A DNA stretch of 64,000 nt from Dermatemys mawii (lineage: Eukaryota > Chordata > Testudines > Dermatemydidae), in NCBI GenBank assembly GCA_007922305.1, contig ML677385.1, positions 2,894,106-2,958,105 of the forward strand, given 5' to 3'. A model generated the notes under the pieces. The model made no database searches, was not told the origin of the DNA, and worked only from the letters and a program-made list of their open reading frames with translations. The position numbers and the translations under genes were made by a program. Below are positions 1 through 11,922 of the stretch, one piece after another (positions within the stretch are counted from its first letter, which is position 1; every line of letters starts with the position of its first letter).

Positions 1-618
1 ATCCCTCTCTTTCACAGGCCTTGGGAGGCAGGCCAGTCCTGGCCCACAGACAACCCGCCAACCTCAAGCATATTCTCATCAGCAACAGCACACCGCGCCA
101 TAACTCCTCTAACTCAGGAACCAATCCATGCAACAAACCTCAATGTCAACTCTGCCCACATATCCACACCAGCAGTACCATCACAGGACCTAACCAGGTC
201 AGCCATACCATCACTGGTTCATAAACCTGCACATCTACCAATGTAATATGCCATTATGTTCCAGCAATGCCCCTCTGCTATGTACATCAGTCAAACTGGA
301 CAGTCCCCACAAAAAAGGATAAATGGACACAAGTCAGATATCAGGAATGGCAATATACAAAAACCTGTAGGAGAACACTTCAACCTCACTGGACACATCA
401 TGAAAGACTTAAAGGTCAGCCTTTTGCAGCAAAAAAACTTTCAGACCAGACTGCAAAGAGAAACTGTAGAGTTGCAATTCATTTGCAAATTTGACACAGT
501 CAATTTGGGACTGAACAGAGATTTTGAATGGCTAGCTAACTACAAGAGCAGTTTCTCTTCTTCTCTCGCTGTTCACATCTCCAGTTCAGCTGCTAGAGGA
601 ATACCTCACCCTCCCTGA
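1..618 (+). mobile_element. Penelope-like element remnant, linker and GIY-YIG endonuclease region
   Basis: The frame at 256-618 reads AMYISQTGQSPQKRINGHKSD, IRNGNIQKPVGEHFNLTGH and later IMKDLKVSLLQ, the layout of the GIY-YIG endonuclease that follows the reverse transcriptase in Penelope-like retroelements (here I-S in place of I-G). Upstream, 21-224 encodes a cysteine-containing linker (PCNKPQCQLCPHI), also typical of these elements. The two blocks are in different frames with stops between them, so the copy is dead. The reverse transcriptase part would lie left of the window. What follows (640-806) is the element's usual noncoding tail. Confidence 0.75.
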
Positions 619-639
619 TTAGAGATAACAGCTGGTTCA

Positions 640-806
640 GCCTCATTGGATCCACCCTGTTATCTTTAACCTGGTTCTTGCCTACCTATTTATACCTGCC
701 CCTGGATACTTCCACTGCATGCATCCGATGAAGTGGGTATTAGCCCACGAAAGCTTATGCTTTAATACTTTGTTAGTCTTTAAGGTGTCACAGGACTCTT
801 TGTCAC
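640..806 (+). mobile_element. 3' tail associated with the Penelope-like element
   Basis: Contains a block I recognise from reptile genomes: TTTATACCTGCCCCTGGA, a 'GATGAAGTGGGT' stretch, then 'CACGAAAGCTTATGCT' and 'TTGTTAGTCTTTAAGGTG' ending near CACAGGACTCTTTG. It sits directly after the endonuclease fragment in the same orientation. A 22-bp relic of the same end occurs in reverse orientation at 52070-52092. Confidence 0.6.
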
Positions 807-1930
807 TTATGAAAACCATGACAGGCCGCCATAAAGGGTAAATGACCTTGACTGCATGAAAACATACATGTACAATGGAAACTCTGCAGTTCAATGTCCT
901 TTCTCTATTACAAATCTGGCAGCACTGAATTTTTTTAGTCTACACAATTGTATAGACTAAAAAAATTATGTGGATATGTATTAACTCTAAGACCACTTTT
1001 AGAAAGCATTCAAGGCTATCCTGAGAACAGCTTTTTAAAAGGGCAGTTCAACAAAATTACCACCCACCCCTTATGCACACCAGCAGCACAACTGTGTCAG
1101 CAGAAACTATTGTTTAAAAGTTTAACCAGGCAAAATGCATAATGCAGATAAGGATCTCATGGAAGTCATTCCTCTCCACATTTTTTGCCCTGGGGGATGG
1201 GAATCAAGACATAGGGACTGTTAGCGAATCTGCCATGTCTCAAAGTACATATGTTCAAAGAACATAAACAAGTTTAATTTTATCTCTGGATAGATCTAAA
1301 GGTTGTTAGCATCTCTTTCCTGGCTGTAATTACTTCAGTACAGTAGAAGCCTATTGCAGACACACTTGCTACACAGAATGCTATATTTTTTTAAACAGGT
1401 CTGATCCTTTAATATTTGTAAGTTTTATGCTTTCATATATAGCAAGTGAATAGTGTACAATTATCTGAAGTAGTCTGTTTCAATAAGCCAACCTTCCTGA
1501 ATGTTTTACCTTTTTTTAATGCAGTAGAGGAGGACCTGTTAAAAGAACAGCTCTTAATTTAAAAAAAAAAAAAAAAAAAAAATTTGTTACAGATCGTGCT
1601 TAAGTGAACAGCAAAGTCTTAACAAGTATTAGTTTCAGTAGGCTTTACCTAAAGGAAGCAAGCCATAAGGATATGGGCCTGTGTTTTGCAACACTTTCTG
1701 AATTCTGTGGTTTCCTCTTACCATGCACATGGACTATTCTTTTTCAGTCTGGATGAGTACAGAGTGGTGCACATTCTTCACACAGGTTAAAATCTAGTCA
1801 CCCTGTGATTTCCCTCCAGATTTAAAAAAACAACCCTGCAATCATCGGGAGGTGAACAGAAGAGATTAAGAAATCAGTGAGTATACACTGTTGCTTTTAA
1901 CGTAACTGTTTGGTGCATGGTGTTAATGCC
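807..1930. other. No gene seen; AT-rich DNA with a poly-A run
   Basis: No coding homology or clear transposon recognised. A run of 22 A lies at 1561-1582, with no tail-and-duplication structure around it that I can identify. Confidence 0.4.
1561..1582 (+). repeat. Poly-A tract (22 A)
   Basis: Uninterrupted A run read directly from the sequence. Confidence 0.95.
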
Positions 1931-2006
1931 TTTGGCCTGGTTTACAGTGTTGCACTACCAGAGTGGTGGTAACCTTGGAGGGTGTGCTAGTGTAGACAAG
2001 GCAAAG
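1931..2006. mobile_element. Short MITE-like element with imperfect terminal inverted repeats
   Basis: The ends TTTGGCCTGGTTTACA (left) and TGTAGACAAGGCAAAG (right) are imperfect inverted complements, about 76 bp apart. The 'GGCC(T)TGTCTACA' end type is shared by other fold-back elements in this window, for example near 24388-24490. Confidence 0.45.
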
Positions 2007-2704
2007 ACATTTTTACCACAACGTTGTCTAATCTGCAACAGTGGTGAAAACACTACTTTGGCCCATCTGCGTTAGTGCTACCGCTGGTGATAAAGAAACT
2101 TCACAACCAGACAACACATACACTTTTTTGTAAAAAATCAAATCCAAGGGATTCAGTTCCTCTATTTGTAAATCCCATTGTGTCTGCAGCACTCCTGTAT
2201 TGTACCCTTTCATATTCCAGCTCTCTAATGATCTAGCATTATCCTTCATGTTACTTATTCTTCACTACTTCATGCTTTAAATCTGAGCTTCTGATTTTCC
2301 AAATAACAAAGGAACAGTCAGCTTAAAACATCTTCAGACAAAGGTGTGACTTTTATCTGTTAATGCCTAAGATGACTAAAACAGTTGGGGAGAGGACTTT
2401 TTTCAGTTTAACTTGTCTTTGCCAAGTTATAGTAATTAAGTTTTATGACTTCCCCTGTATTGGTAGTTCTTCAGTTATTTTCCTCCTCCTCCCCATGGTT
2501 TGTGTGGGGAAAAGACAAGGGAGTAATTACTTTAAAATGGGGAAAATGTGATTCTAAATGCAATCTGACAGGAGAATTCAGGGACAGGTGTGGAGCCTGA
2601 GGTGACTCTCCTTGATTAGACCTCAAATTCAGTGTCCTTTTGGTTAAAGCACATGACCTCTCAGTGAGAAGAGAGGATTCTGCTCCTTTCACGCTCAGGT
2701 CAGC

Positions 2705-2790
2705 TGAGGCATGGGTTGCTTAAAGTCACAAGCAAGTTGGTGTTAGAGCTGGGAATAGGATTTCTGACTCTTGCTCCTCTGCCAGTCCAT
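2705..2790 (+). mobile_element. MIR/CORE-SINE fragment
   Basis: TTAAAGTCACAAGCAAGTTG followed by GTTAGAGCTGGGAATAGGA and 'TTTCTGACTC' follow the ancient MIR core (a 'GTCACACAGCAAGT ... AGAGCTGGGAATAGAACCC' type sequence). Diverged and truncated. Confidence 0.6.
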
Positions 2791-2966
2791 GTAGACTACT
2801 TCCTTCATAATTTTGGTGGTCAAGTGAACGGAGGTATATGGTATGTTGGAATAGCCAACACTCCCTTGTGGCCTGTTCCAGGCCCCATTGTAGTCACTGG
2901 AAAGAGAATCAGGCCTTTGGTAACTACTGTGTGAATGACCAAACACAGCTGAGTCACAATCTATCT

Positions 2967-3163
2967 CAGGCCTGCACAACTTGGAAAGCAGTGAGGGCCC
3001 TATTACTGCAAAAAACCCAGCTGCGGGCTGAAAAGCTCCGCCCCATCTGCTTTCCCCCCACCCCACCAATTGGCTTGCCCAACCCCTATTCACCCCCTGT
3101 GGGCCGCACAGTGAGCCCCTGCGGGTCGCATGTGGCCCCCGGGCCGTATGTTGTGCAGGCCTG
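2967..3163. mobile_element. Non-autonomous hAT element, 197 bp, with 8-bp target duplication
   Basis: Termini CAGGCCTGCACAAC and GTTGTGCAGGCCTG are perfect inverted repeats. Flanks are ATCTATCT (2959-2966) and GTCTATCT (3164-3171), a 7/8 target duplication of the length typical for hAT. The interior is GC-rich and non-coding; open frames across it are compositional. Confidence 0.85.
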
Positions 3164-3171
3164 GTCTATCT

Positions 3172-6100
3172 GAAAGTGTTGTGTATTGGCACTCATCACT
3201 TTAGTATCTGAACACCTCCGATTGGCAAAGCAAGGTCTCTGCCTACTAGCCTCCATGGATATTTGGCTCTTCTCCTTTTTTCTGGTTTTTAGGGGTCTTC
3301 CTCCTTGATGTAGGTTTATACTGTTTTTCTCTTTAGAGAGCTGAATTCTCAGAAATGATAATGGGTTAGTGTGGTCCATTTATCACCCTTCTGTCTTGGA
3401 GAAGGTTGACTAAGTTTCCTATTCTCAATAGAACCATCTCTTTCTTAAAGAACAGACCCACTCAGAGCACTCTGACTTGTGCAAAAGAACAGTGCTAAGG
3501 ACTATACCAGTGGTAAGACATACAGACAGCTACATACACATCCATAAGAGCAATATGCTTTTTAAAAGAACCCAGAGATTTAGAATTTGTATTGATGTTT
3601 TTATACATAAATTGATTGTTTAATTCTTTTTCCTTCCTATGCTATCTAGTACCTAGAAATAAGCTAGAGCAATCAAGTTTGGATCTAGAGTTGAACATTT
3701 AGATCTGATTCTCTGGTAAAGGCCTGTTTCTGCTAATATGTGCTTGTAAATTTAGTTGCATAGTATTGCGTATGAATCTAGTTAGCTATAGTCATGGATC
3801 AATTTGTGGAATTTCTTGATGGTGGTGGAAGCAGCAAGACTACTTCAAATCTGTGGACTGAAGCAAATAGCATGTCATAAAATCTAGCAGCTTATAATGC
3901 AGACCACAAAATACATCAGCTGAGTCTGCTCCCTGTAGAGTTAACAGCAAAACGCCTATTAGCTAGGCTGGGAACAGAGTCCAATCCCTCACTTGCAGGG
4001 GAAGAAAAAATACATTCCCTGGCTGGGAAGCTTACATTTTGAGATGAGATGAGGAACAGGGTGGCTTTTGTTTTGTTTGCTTTCAATAGGAGTGGGGGGG
4101 TGGGGAAGTAGATGCTGAGATTTCCTTGCCTTCCCATAATAAATGTCCCCTAATAAATCTATGCCTATACAATTCTGTCCTTTAATACTATGCCAAATGT
4201 ATGCCCAAACAGAAATTAGTGAAGAAGCTATGCTAAAAACTTCTATTATTGTTCATTGGCTTGATACAGAACTGAACTGTATGATGAACCCAGCAGCCAG
4301 CTTCTCTCCCTGCATCATCCAGACACAGGAGTATGTTTTTTGGAAAAAAAAAAAAAACAAAAACAAAGACACTGCACAGGATGAGAGAAGTTGTTAGTGT
4401 GCTGAAAGAAATGGTTTACAGGGACATTTGATAAGCACTTGCACTGTGTGTTCTTGGTGTCTTGAATTGAGTAATATTAGTTTGTCGGAGAAATATAAAA
4501 CAGTGATTTAGAGCATGAATATGATCAGACTTGAAGGTTGATTTGAAGGAACATCTTTTTAAAATGCATTAGCTTTCCCTTGAATTTGGCTGCTTATTAA
4601 AGACATTCAGTTATGCTGTGAGCTTTCTCAGAGGAGAGCAGAGAATTAGAAACCAACATGAGAGCAAATTCACTATGCTTCAAGAGAAGCTGCTGTAGTC
4701 TTTCCTTCTCCGACAGTCATTTTATATTACAACCAGGTCAGCCAATTCACAGCAAGCTGAAAAAATTGCAGTTCCCTGTCAGGAGAGAGGCTTTATTCTT
4801 ACATTAGCCTTCAGTATGTTCTGTGCAGTGTAAAGTACAGAGCTGCATATGAAACCTGGAAATGGGAGTGCTTGCACACACACACAAATATTGTAGTTTT
4901 GTTTCTTATACTGGTGACTACAGGTACATGACTGGAGCAGAGTGACTTGGACTCTACTGCTGGGACCAATTCTTGGCTTGGCCACTAATTTTGTTTGGTA
5001 CCCTGCAGCTAATTCATCTTTCCTCATGTGCGGGTGGCTTTTGCCACCCCTTCTGTAGAACCATTTGGGGACAGACAGTCTAGTATGCCCCATGCCAGAG
5101 CCCTTGTAACTAGAGCAATTATTACTGCTTCTCAGTCTCCCTTAAAATACTACATTACTTTGTGACAGCTAGCAATTGCTCCAGAGCAGTGCAGATTGTC
5201 TGTCTTAATCAAAATAACCTTGCCTTGGCACTATTCCAGAGAGAGCAAATAAGTGTGGGTTTATTTGTGTTTAACTAGTGGTATAGACTTTGTTAAATGG
5301 GTTCAAAAGTCTGTGTGGATTTTTATTTCAGTTTAAACCAGCTTTATTTCAGTAAGTGAGTTAGAAATTGGTAGAAGCAAAACTGAAACAAGCTATTTTT
5401 AAACGTGTGTTTGCACAGGGAGTTGTGCCAATTTAACAAAGTGAGTTTTAAGTAAAAATGGTACGGTATTCTCCTGCTGAGAACATTCTCAGGTAGGCTT
5501 AAGTAAGAGTTCCAATAGCATTAAAACTGGGCAGGCTGATTGATCTTGTGACACTGGCACGAGGCTTAATCTCTTTGCCTGCTCTAGTTTTATACAACAC
5601 AGGTGATGTACTAAATGGCACAGAGCAGTGTGAAGTTTCCATGATACTGTACTTATAAAGTATGCCAGAAAATGGAAATCCTTTCCAGTGAGATTTTTTT
5701 AAAAAGTCTTAAACAATTTTGTCCCAAATTGGGACAAGAAGTCAAACTATTCAACTTCCCTGGGAAGGGATTCCTGAGAGAACTAAAATGGAATTTGTTT
5801 TTTCTCTTGCTGGCTGCCTACCTGGAAGGCACTTGACAATTTCACTTTGTCATTGACAAGAGCCTTCCAGCCAGGCTTCTAGGAAGGCTGTGTGCCCAAC
5901 TCTGTCTCCCCCTACCCCTACCCCCACCCCACCCCAAATCCTACTGCTGTAGAGAAGAGAGCTGGGGTGCTCAGTCTCTCCCTCTCTCCCCACAATGGCT
6001 GCCTGGGAACTATCATTTCAGTGGTTCCTGATAGAAAATGAAGAAAACTTGAAATTCTGGAAAAAGGGTTTTTTCAATGAAAAATTATTCCACTAAAAAA

Positions 6101-7238
6101 TTCTGATGAATCAACCTTAGTCCAAGGATCACAAAGTGCTGTTATGCATTTAATCTCTTTGATCTTGTTTAAATACTTTGCTCCTCAGTTTCCTACTTAT
6201 CTACAAATTCTTAAAGGAATGGAAATGTGTTTAAAAAGATTGTAGCTGAGGCTTGTGTGAAGTGTGCTATACTTGTCTGCTCAGAGCTTATAGTCTGCAG
6301 TAACACATTTCTAACTGTAGCGATGCCACACTTGGCATTACAGCTTAAAAAAAAAAATTGACTTTGTGTGGTGTGAGCACATGCCAACTCTCAGGGTTTC
6401 AGAATGTGTGCTCAAATCATGGCTTTAAGCCATGTTGTAGCAGGAATGCCCTTGCTGAGCCTGTCTTGGCTTGTTTAACTATTTTTACAATGCTTCTCAA
6501 TACTTCACAAAGTTCAGAGTTATGGAATAATGCACATAGTTAAACTTGTCATAGGACTGTTGCTGGCAAATGTACGCCATCTATGTTGTACTTATTGGTA
6601 TGAAATATAATCCTTTTGTGCACGGTATTAACTAAAATTAGCCATTAACTAGGGTTGGGTATTTTGGGCCACTAGTCAAATATTGTAAAACAGTTGACCA
6701 TTGTTGACATTATTTTAAAGCATAATTTATTAGAATAGTAACAGTAACAAAGAGTAGGACTACCAACAACTGACATTACTTGGCCAGTCAATTGACTGGC
6801 CTTCCAAGCCTAGCTTTCTCTAACCCCAGAACAAGTGAACTGCCCAAGGAATTGAAGTGCTACTGTTCTAATTCTTGATTGTGCTACATATGTTCACTAT
6901 TGTGCTTCTCTTCAAGGCCAGTAGATCATGACACTAGTGCCACAGCAAGTAAACACAGCTACATTTCAGATCGCTGGCAAAGTCTGCAAAATAAGCTCTG
7001 CTCCCACAGATCAATGACTTTCTACAGATTTTTGATACCCGTGAGTGACACAAACTAACCAAATTTTCTAGTTTCACCCAGGCCTTAGGAATCACAGCAG
7101 CAGCCTACGAGAACAGTTTATGACCAGGGCTGCTGGAAAAATTTGTATAGTGGGGTTGCTGAAAACCCTTGACCCAAACTGTAAAGCCCATGTATACTGA
7201 AAACCACTTCAAGTTAGGTGGTGCCACAGCAATGCTCC
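3172..7238. other. No gene seen; mostly unclassified intronic or flanking DNA
   Basis: No exon recognised. Contains an A-rich run near 4344-4367, a C-rich stretch near 5908-5938, a diverged fold-back region at about 5690-6120 and a short fold-back 'GGCCACTAGTCAA / TTGACTGGCC' pair around 6678-6800. Confidence 0.4.
5690..6120. repeat. Diverged fold-back repeat
   Basis: Holds a perfect palindrome TTGTCCCAAATTGGGACAA at 5719-5737 and an inverted pair CCTGGAAGGC / GCCTTCCAG about 50 bp apart. The right part (TTGAAATTCTGGAAAAAGG with T-rich neighbours) resembles the element at 52836-53226, so it may be a relative of that family. Confidence 0.35.
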
Positions 7239-7246
7239 TTCTAGCA

Positions 7247-7931
7247 CAGGGGTGGGCAAACTACAGCCCGCGGGCCGATCGTCCCATCCGGCCCCCCGGC
7301 CAGTGAGGCTGCTTCCTCCCCCAGAGCTGCGCTGCGGCCTGGGCTGCGCGCTCCCCACTCTCCTGAGCCATGCCATGTGGGCAGCTCTCCAGGGGTCGGG
7401 GCTGTGTCCTCATCCCCTCCCCAGAGCCGCGCCGTGTGGGCGGCACGCTGAGCCCCTCTCCCGGAGCAGCACCGTGGCGGCACTCCGGGGCCGGCTGGGG
7501 CTGCGTGCTCAGCTCCTCCCCCGGAGCCACACCGCGGGGGCGGTGCTCTGGGGGCCTGGGGCTGTGTGCTCTCCCTCTTCCCCCAGAGCTGAGCCAGCAC
7601 TCATGGTAAGGGGGTGGAGGGGGATTGGGGGGTTCCAGGGTGGTGGTTGGGGGGATAGTCTGGAGGGGGCAGTCAGGAGCAGGGTGGGTTGGATAGGGGG
7701 TGGGGTTCTGGGGTGGTGGATAGGGGTCAGAGCAGGGGAATTGGGTGGGGTCCTGGGGGTGGTTAGGGGTCTCTGGAACAGACAGAGGATGGGAGAGGGT
7801 TCTGAGGGGGCAGTCAGGGGGCAGGAAGTGGGAGGGGGCCACACTGGAGGCAGGGCCTTTCCTTACCCAGCCCTCCATATAATTTTGTAGACCCAATGTG
7901 GCCCTTGGGCTAAAAAGTTTGCCCACCCCTG
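7247..7931 (+). mobile_element. Non-autonomous hAT element, 685 bp, with perfect 8-bp target duplication
   Basis: The left end CAGGGGTGGGCAAACT is the exact inverted complement of the right end AGTTTGCCCACCCCTG. Both sides are flanked by TTCTAGCA (7239-7246 and 7932-7939). This is the hallmark of hAT insertion. The interior is very GC-rich; 7605-7830 is a run of G-tracts. Long overlapping open frames on both strands (up to 243 codons) come from the GC content and encode nothing I recognise. A diverged copy in opposite orientation is at 11923-12469. Confidence 0.92.
7605..7830 (+). repeat. G-tract-rich segment inside the hAT element (G-quadruplex potential)
   Basis: Many runs of 3-6 G separated by short spacers on the + strand, e.g. 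GGGGGTGGAGGGGGATTGGG and TAGGGGGTGGGGTTCTGGGG. Read directly; structural behaviour is inferred. Confidence 0.7.
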
Positions 7932-7939
7932 TTCTAGCA

Positions 7940-10900
7940 CCTCTGTGTATGACACTAGGGAGAGTGTTTTTGTTTGGGTTGGGTGTTGGCATTTAGAGAA
8001 ACACATGTTCCTTGTAAACACAGGCAATGCATAGGGAGGGTCACATCATGCCTCCCGCCCCCCCCATTCCTGAGACTACCAGGCTGCCGTTGCATGGCTT
8101 GCTCTGCTTGGCTGCCAGCATGGGAGAGGTACTCTGTCCTTTTCCTGATGCATTCCTCCTCCCCACCTGCAGGCACTTCCAGATTACTCAGCCCCTCTCC
8201 CCAGCAGCCAGGCCTGGGTAGGGAGTTGAGAGGACGGTATGGAGCTGCTTTCCATGCTGACTGACTCCATTCAGGCTTGCGGTCTGCAAGAGACTGGCCG
8301 GGGAGGTGATGGTGGCCTGTTCCCTCCACTCCTTGCCCAGGCCTGGCTGCCAGGGGCAGATGCTGAGCAAGCTGGAAGTGTGCCAGGGGGATGTGCAGCA
8401 GAAGGACAGAGTGCCCACCTCTCCCCGTTGCAGGGAGAGTGTAGAGGTCCCAGCCCAGACTCAGAGTGGGAAGTTGCTGGGGCAGATGCTGAAAGCAAGG
8501 GGTCTCTGCTCAGTCAGAGGTAGGGGCACTGCATGTACCCTTCCCCCTGCCAAGATGTCAGTGAGGGCATGGGTGCTCCAGAGAGACGCTGGAGCTGGCC
8601 CCAGTCCAGTCCAGTCCAGAGTCATATGCTCCTCACTCCTATGGCCTGAGCCCCCCAGGTGACAGTGGGATCGGTTGCCCTAGGTCAGGAAGGTGGGGTT
8701 AGAAAATTCCTCCCAGAGGGGACACATGGGGCAGTCATGTGGCTCCCCACTTTACCTTATGCCCCCCATTATCAGCAGGAATGGGTTGTCTCTGCTTGTA
8801 AACAAACAAGAGTACATCAAAGAAAATACCAGATTCCATAGTCAATTTCTGCCCCCAACTGGAACATCCTCAGGACTCTGAACTTTAACTAGCTGCTCAG
8901 GTCAGAAAGGGACAGCAGATGGTCATAGTAGTCTCACCTGGCTGCCTCAGCATGATGTGGCAAAATTTAGAGTGATTTTTATCTGACCAATACAGCAACA
9001 CACACACTTTCAAGGGCAAGGAGAGAGGCATGAAATCTTTAGACTTTTCTTAAGCAAAACATTCCCTCCTAATGTAAAGCCATCCTAGACTAGATTAATG
9101 TTAACAGACAATCCACATACCGTAGTCTGTAAGTAAGACAGTTATTTTTCAGCAGTGAAACACTGGAGGATGTAATGGGTAGATGAGAAGCTCATGACAA
9201 AGGAAAGACAAAAATAGTAAAATAACTGGGATTGCACAGATGCCACTGAACTGAATTTGTTCCAGTACATCCAAGATCATATTATGATGTAGAAATAAGC
9301 CCCCTTCCCATCACCTCCGAATACCTGATAAAACTCCATCTTATCAAAAGCCAGCGCAAATGAGTATGCAATAATGGTTTATGGAATTGTCACAGTTGTC
9401 CCAGTAAACACCATGAAAGCAATTAAAAGGGGAAATTCCATATCCGCTGAACTTGGGCAGAGGAGGAAGGGAAGGGATTTTGTGTAAGCAATTTCCTTAG
9501 TTGTATCTGTATTGCCTTAAATATTATCACTACTTTTTGGTGTTTGCATACCTGTTTCTATCTTACACCCATCTCTTGCTTTGTTTGATCGTGCAGTAGC
9601 AATAATAATAATCTTGGATGTAGAACACTAATCTGTTACCACAGATTTGGCACCATGACTTTCCTGCAGGATCACATGGAAATAGAAGATAACCTATAAA
9701 GGAAGAAGTCCTTGTTTAACCATCTTCAAATTAAAAAAGTGAAAGGTAAAAGAAATTGCATCTAAATTTGTAGATTTCTTGCAGTGGGTCAAATCTCTAA
9801 GTATATTTTAGTAAGTCAGATCTCACAGTGGTGGATGTCTTGTTTTCCTGTGACCATGGAGCCAAAATTCTATCCTCAATTACACCCTAGTTTGAGCTAG
9901 AGGCTTCACAGGTTTAACTAAGGACAGAACTTGGCCCTCTGGGTCTTCTGTATAAATAGCAATTGTGTGTTAACCCCAAGATACTGAAATTCAGTTTAGA
10001 CAGGCAAGAGCTCATCACTTCAGTCAACATGACTTACTGTAAATGTAGTGTTTTACTATTAACCTTTATCACTTGATGTAAGAACAAATCCAAATATGGA
10101 CAGCAATAACATCCAAGAGCTAAATGTTGCATACTAAGCATGCATTTTTAAAAAATTACTTCTTGAAAGAGATTAAGTTAAGCATGTCCCTTTCAGCAGT
10201 AAACATGAGATCTACATTTTACAGGCTCTGTTCTTCACTCACTACACATCCATTTCCTTTCTTTGACTTGAATGGAAATTATCAACATCAGCAAGAAACT
10301 AGATCCCAGCCCTCTCCAAGGTTAAAACAACTGTATCACTTTGGATCAGATCCTGAGGTCTTTACTCCGGAAGAACTTCCATAGATATCAGTGGAAATTT
10401 TGCCTTGGTGGGGGCTGCCAGATTAGGCCCCTCCCTACTCCTTAGCTTTGCAGCTCTGAGGACAAACTCTAATAGTGCTTACACTTTGCTTTCCTGGGAC
10501 TAGATCTTTCCAAGCGAGAGGCAGCACCCTATTGAGTGACATTTTAAAAGGTCTAGCTACATTTAAGCTAGAAAGTGTCTCCTGATAGTAGTTCTAGGGC
10601 ATATATGAAGCGAGTTTATGGAGCCTACTAGAATTTTCAAAACTACCCAAGCAGGCCAGTTGCCTAACAATCGCTGGTTTCAGTGGTAGTTAGTCACCTC
10701 AGTCCATTTGGTCTTCAGTCCATTTCTTGCTGGACAGGGCCCTGAAGGGGGATAGGGGACACCACAAACTGATGCCTGGCAGAAAGGCCAAGGAGACTGA
10801 GCTATCCTTTCACTAACACGAGGTCCTTCCAGTCAAGTTGGGACACCCTGATAGGGCAAAGGTGTTTGCACTGAATACAGCAAGAGCAACAACAAATCCA

Positions 10901-11240
10901 GCACAACCACATTCACAGTAAGGCATGAATGCACAAACACTGAAAAAGTAGTCTCCTGGGGCAGATGGGGTGCATCCTAGGATCTTGAATGTAGAGTATA
11001 GGGGAGCCTCTAACAATAATAGTGTTTGATAACACTGAATACCGTAGAGGGGCTGTGGATTGGTGGAAAGGTAACTTGGTTCAGTAAAGTAAAAAGAACC
11101 GCCTGTCATCTCACTGTTTATGCAGGTTTGCCCAGTAAATTACTTTATATGATCAGACAGGGCAACTAGCACAGTACTTCATAATTGCCAGCATGGGTCA
11201 ATAAAGGGAGTTGAAGCCGTTCCCAACTAGCCCAATTTCT
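7940..11240. other. No gene seen; GC-rich block then AT-rich DNA
   Basis: 8040-8700 is GC-rich with several overlapping frames on both strands; none shows a family I recognise and CpG density is modest, so I do not call a promoter or exon. 9000-11240 is AT-rich; 10340-10410 holds a short fold-back ('TCTTTACTCCGGAAGAACTTCC' type) of a dispersed family. Confidence 0.4.
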
Positions 11241-11249
11241 GTCTTGTTC

Positions 11250-11560
11250 TGGATTTTTAATGCAGCACACCAAATGGATAATGATAATGTGGTAGACCTA
11301 ATATAGTTTAGTAAAGCATATAACAGTGTACTGCACAGAAAACTATTCACTGTATCTCCAATATCTTAATGAAACAATTGGCTTGGAAATGGAAATCTAA
11401 GAATTCTCAGTAATGCATCAAACTGGAAGGATGGCAAGTAGATCACTTCAGGGTTTGGTAAAGGGAATAGCACTATTTAACATACTGTATTTATGATCTT
11501 GAGGAGAAACACAATGTGGAAGTATAGTAAATATAAATGGTTATACCTAGGCTTAGAAGG
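11250..11560 (+). mobile_element. Decayed LINE (CR1-like) reverse transcriptase fragment
   Basis: In a broken frame I can read D-N-V-V-D-L-I, F-S-K-A-Y-N-S-V-L, and later ITSGFGKGNST followed after a stop by a VFMILRRN-like piece. These parallel the 'DFSKAFD', 'VTSGVPQG' and 'FINDL' region of CR1 reverse transcriptases. Several stops interrupt it. Short and diverged, so the assignment is tentative. Confidence 0.45.
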
Positions 11561-11922
11561 ATTCAGTTTTTATTAGTAAATGTTGGTAAATATTGACTTT
11601 GCTGTACACACACAAAGTGATGAGAAAATATTTCCATTGATTGAAATGTACAGATTAACAAAATAAGAAGAAAAGTGCTGCTTGAAACAGTTTACTTTTA
11701 AGGATATGTACATTGTATATATTGATATGTTGATGGTTTTGTTGTAATGGTTTTTTGAATTTCAACATCTGTTTGTCTGACTCCCTACCCCTAATTTCCC
11801 GCAATACTGAAAATTTAATTGATACATGTAAAAAAGCGTAAATATTATCAATTGAAATTATATTAAACATTTGAATTCTGCCAAGCCTAGTTATACAATA
11901 GATATAAAAGGCAATATCTAGA

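Noticed and set aside
7252..7992. Overlapping open frames up to 243 codons on both strands
   Set aside because: They fall within the GC-rich hAT element with exact target duplications; Pro/Gly/Arg-rich low-complexity products with no domain.
7955..8881. Cluster of open frames in the GC-rich block after the hAT element, considered as a possible exon or CpG island
   Set aside because: No homology, frames overlap on both strands, CpG not enriched and no consistent splice pattern.
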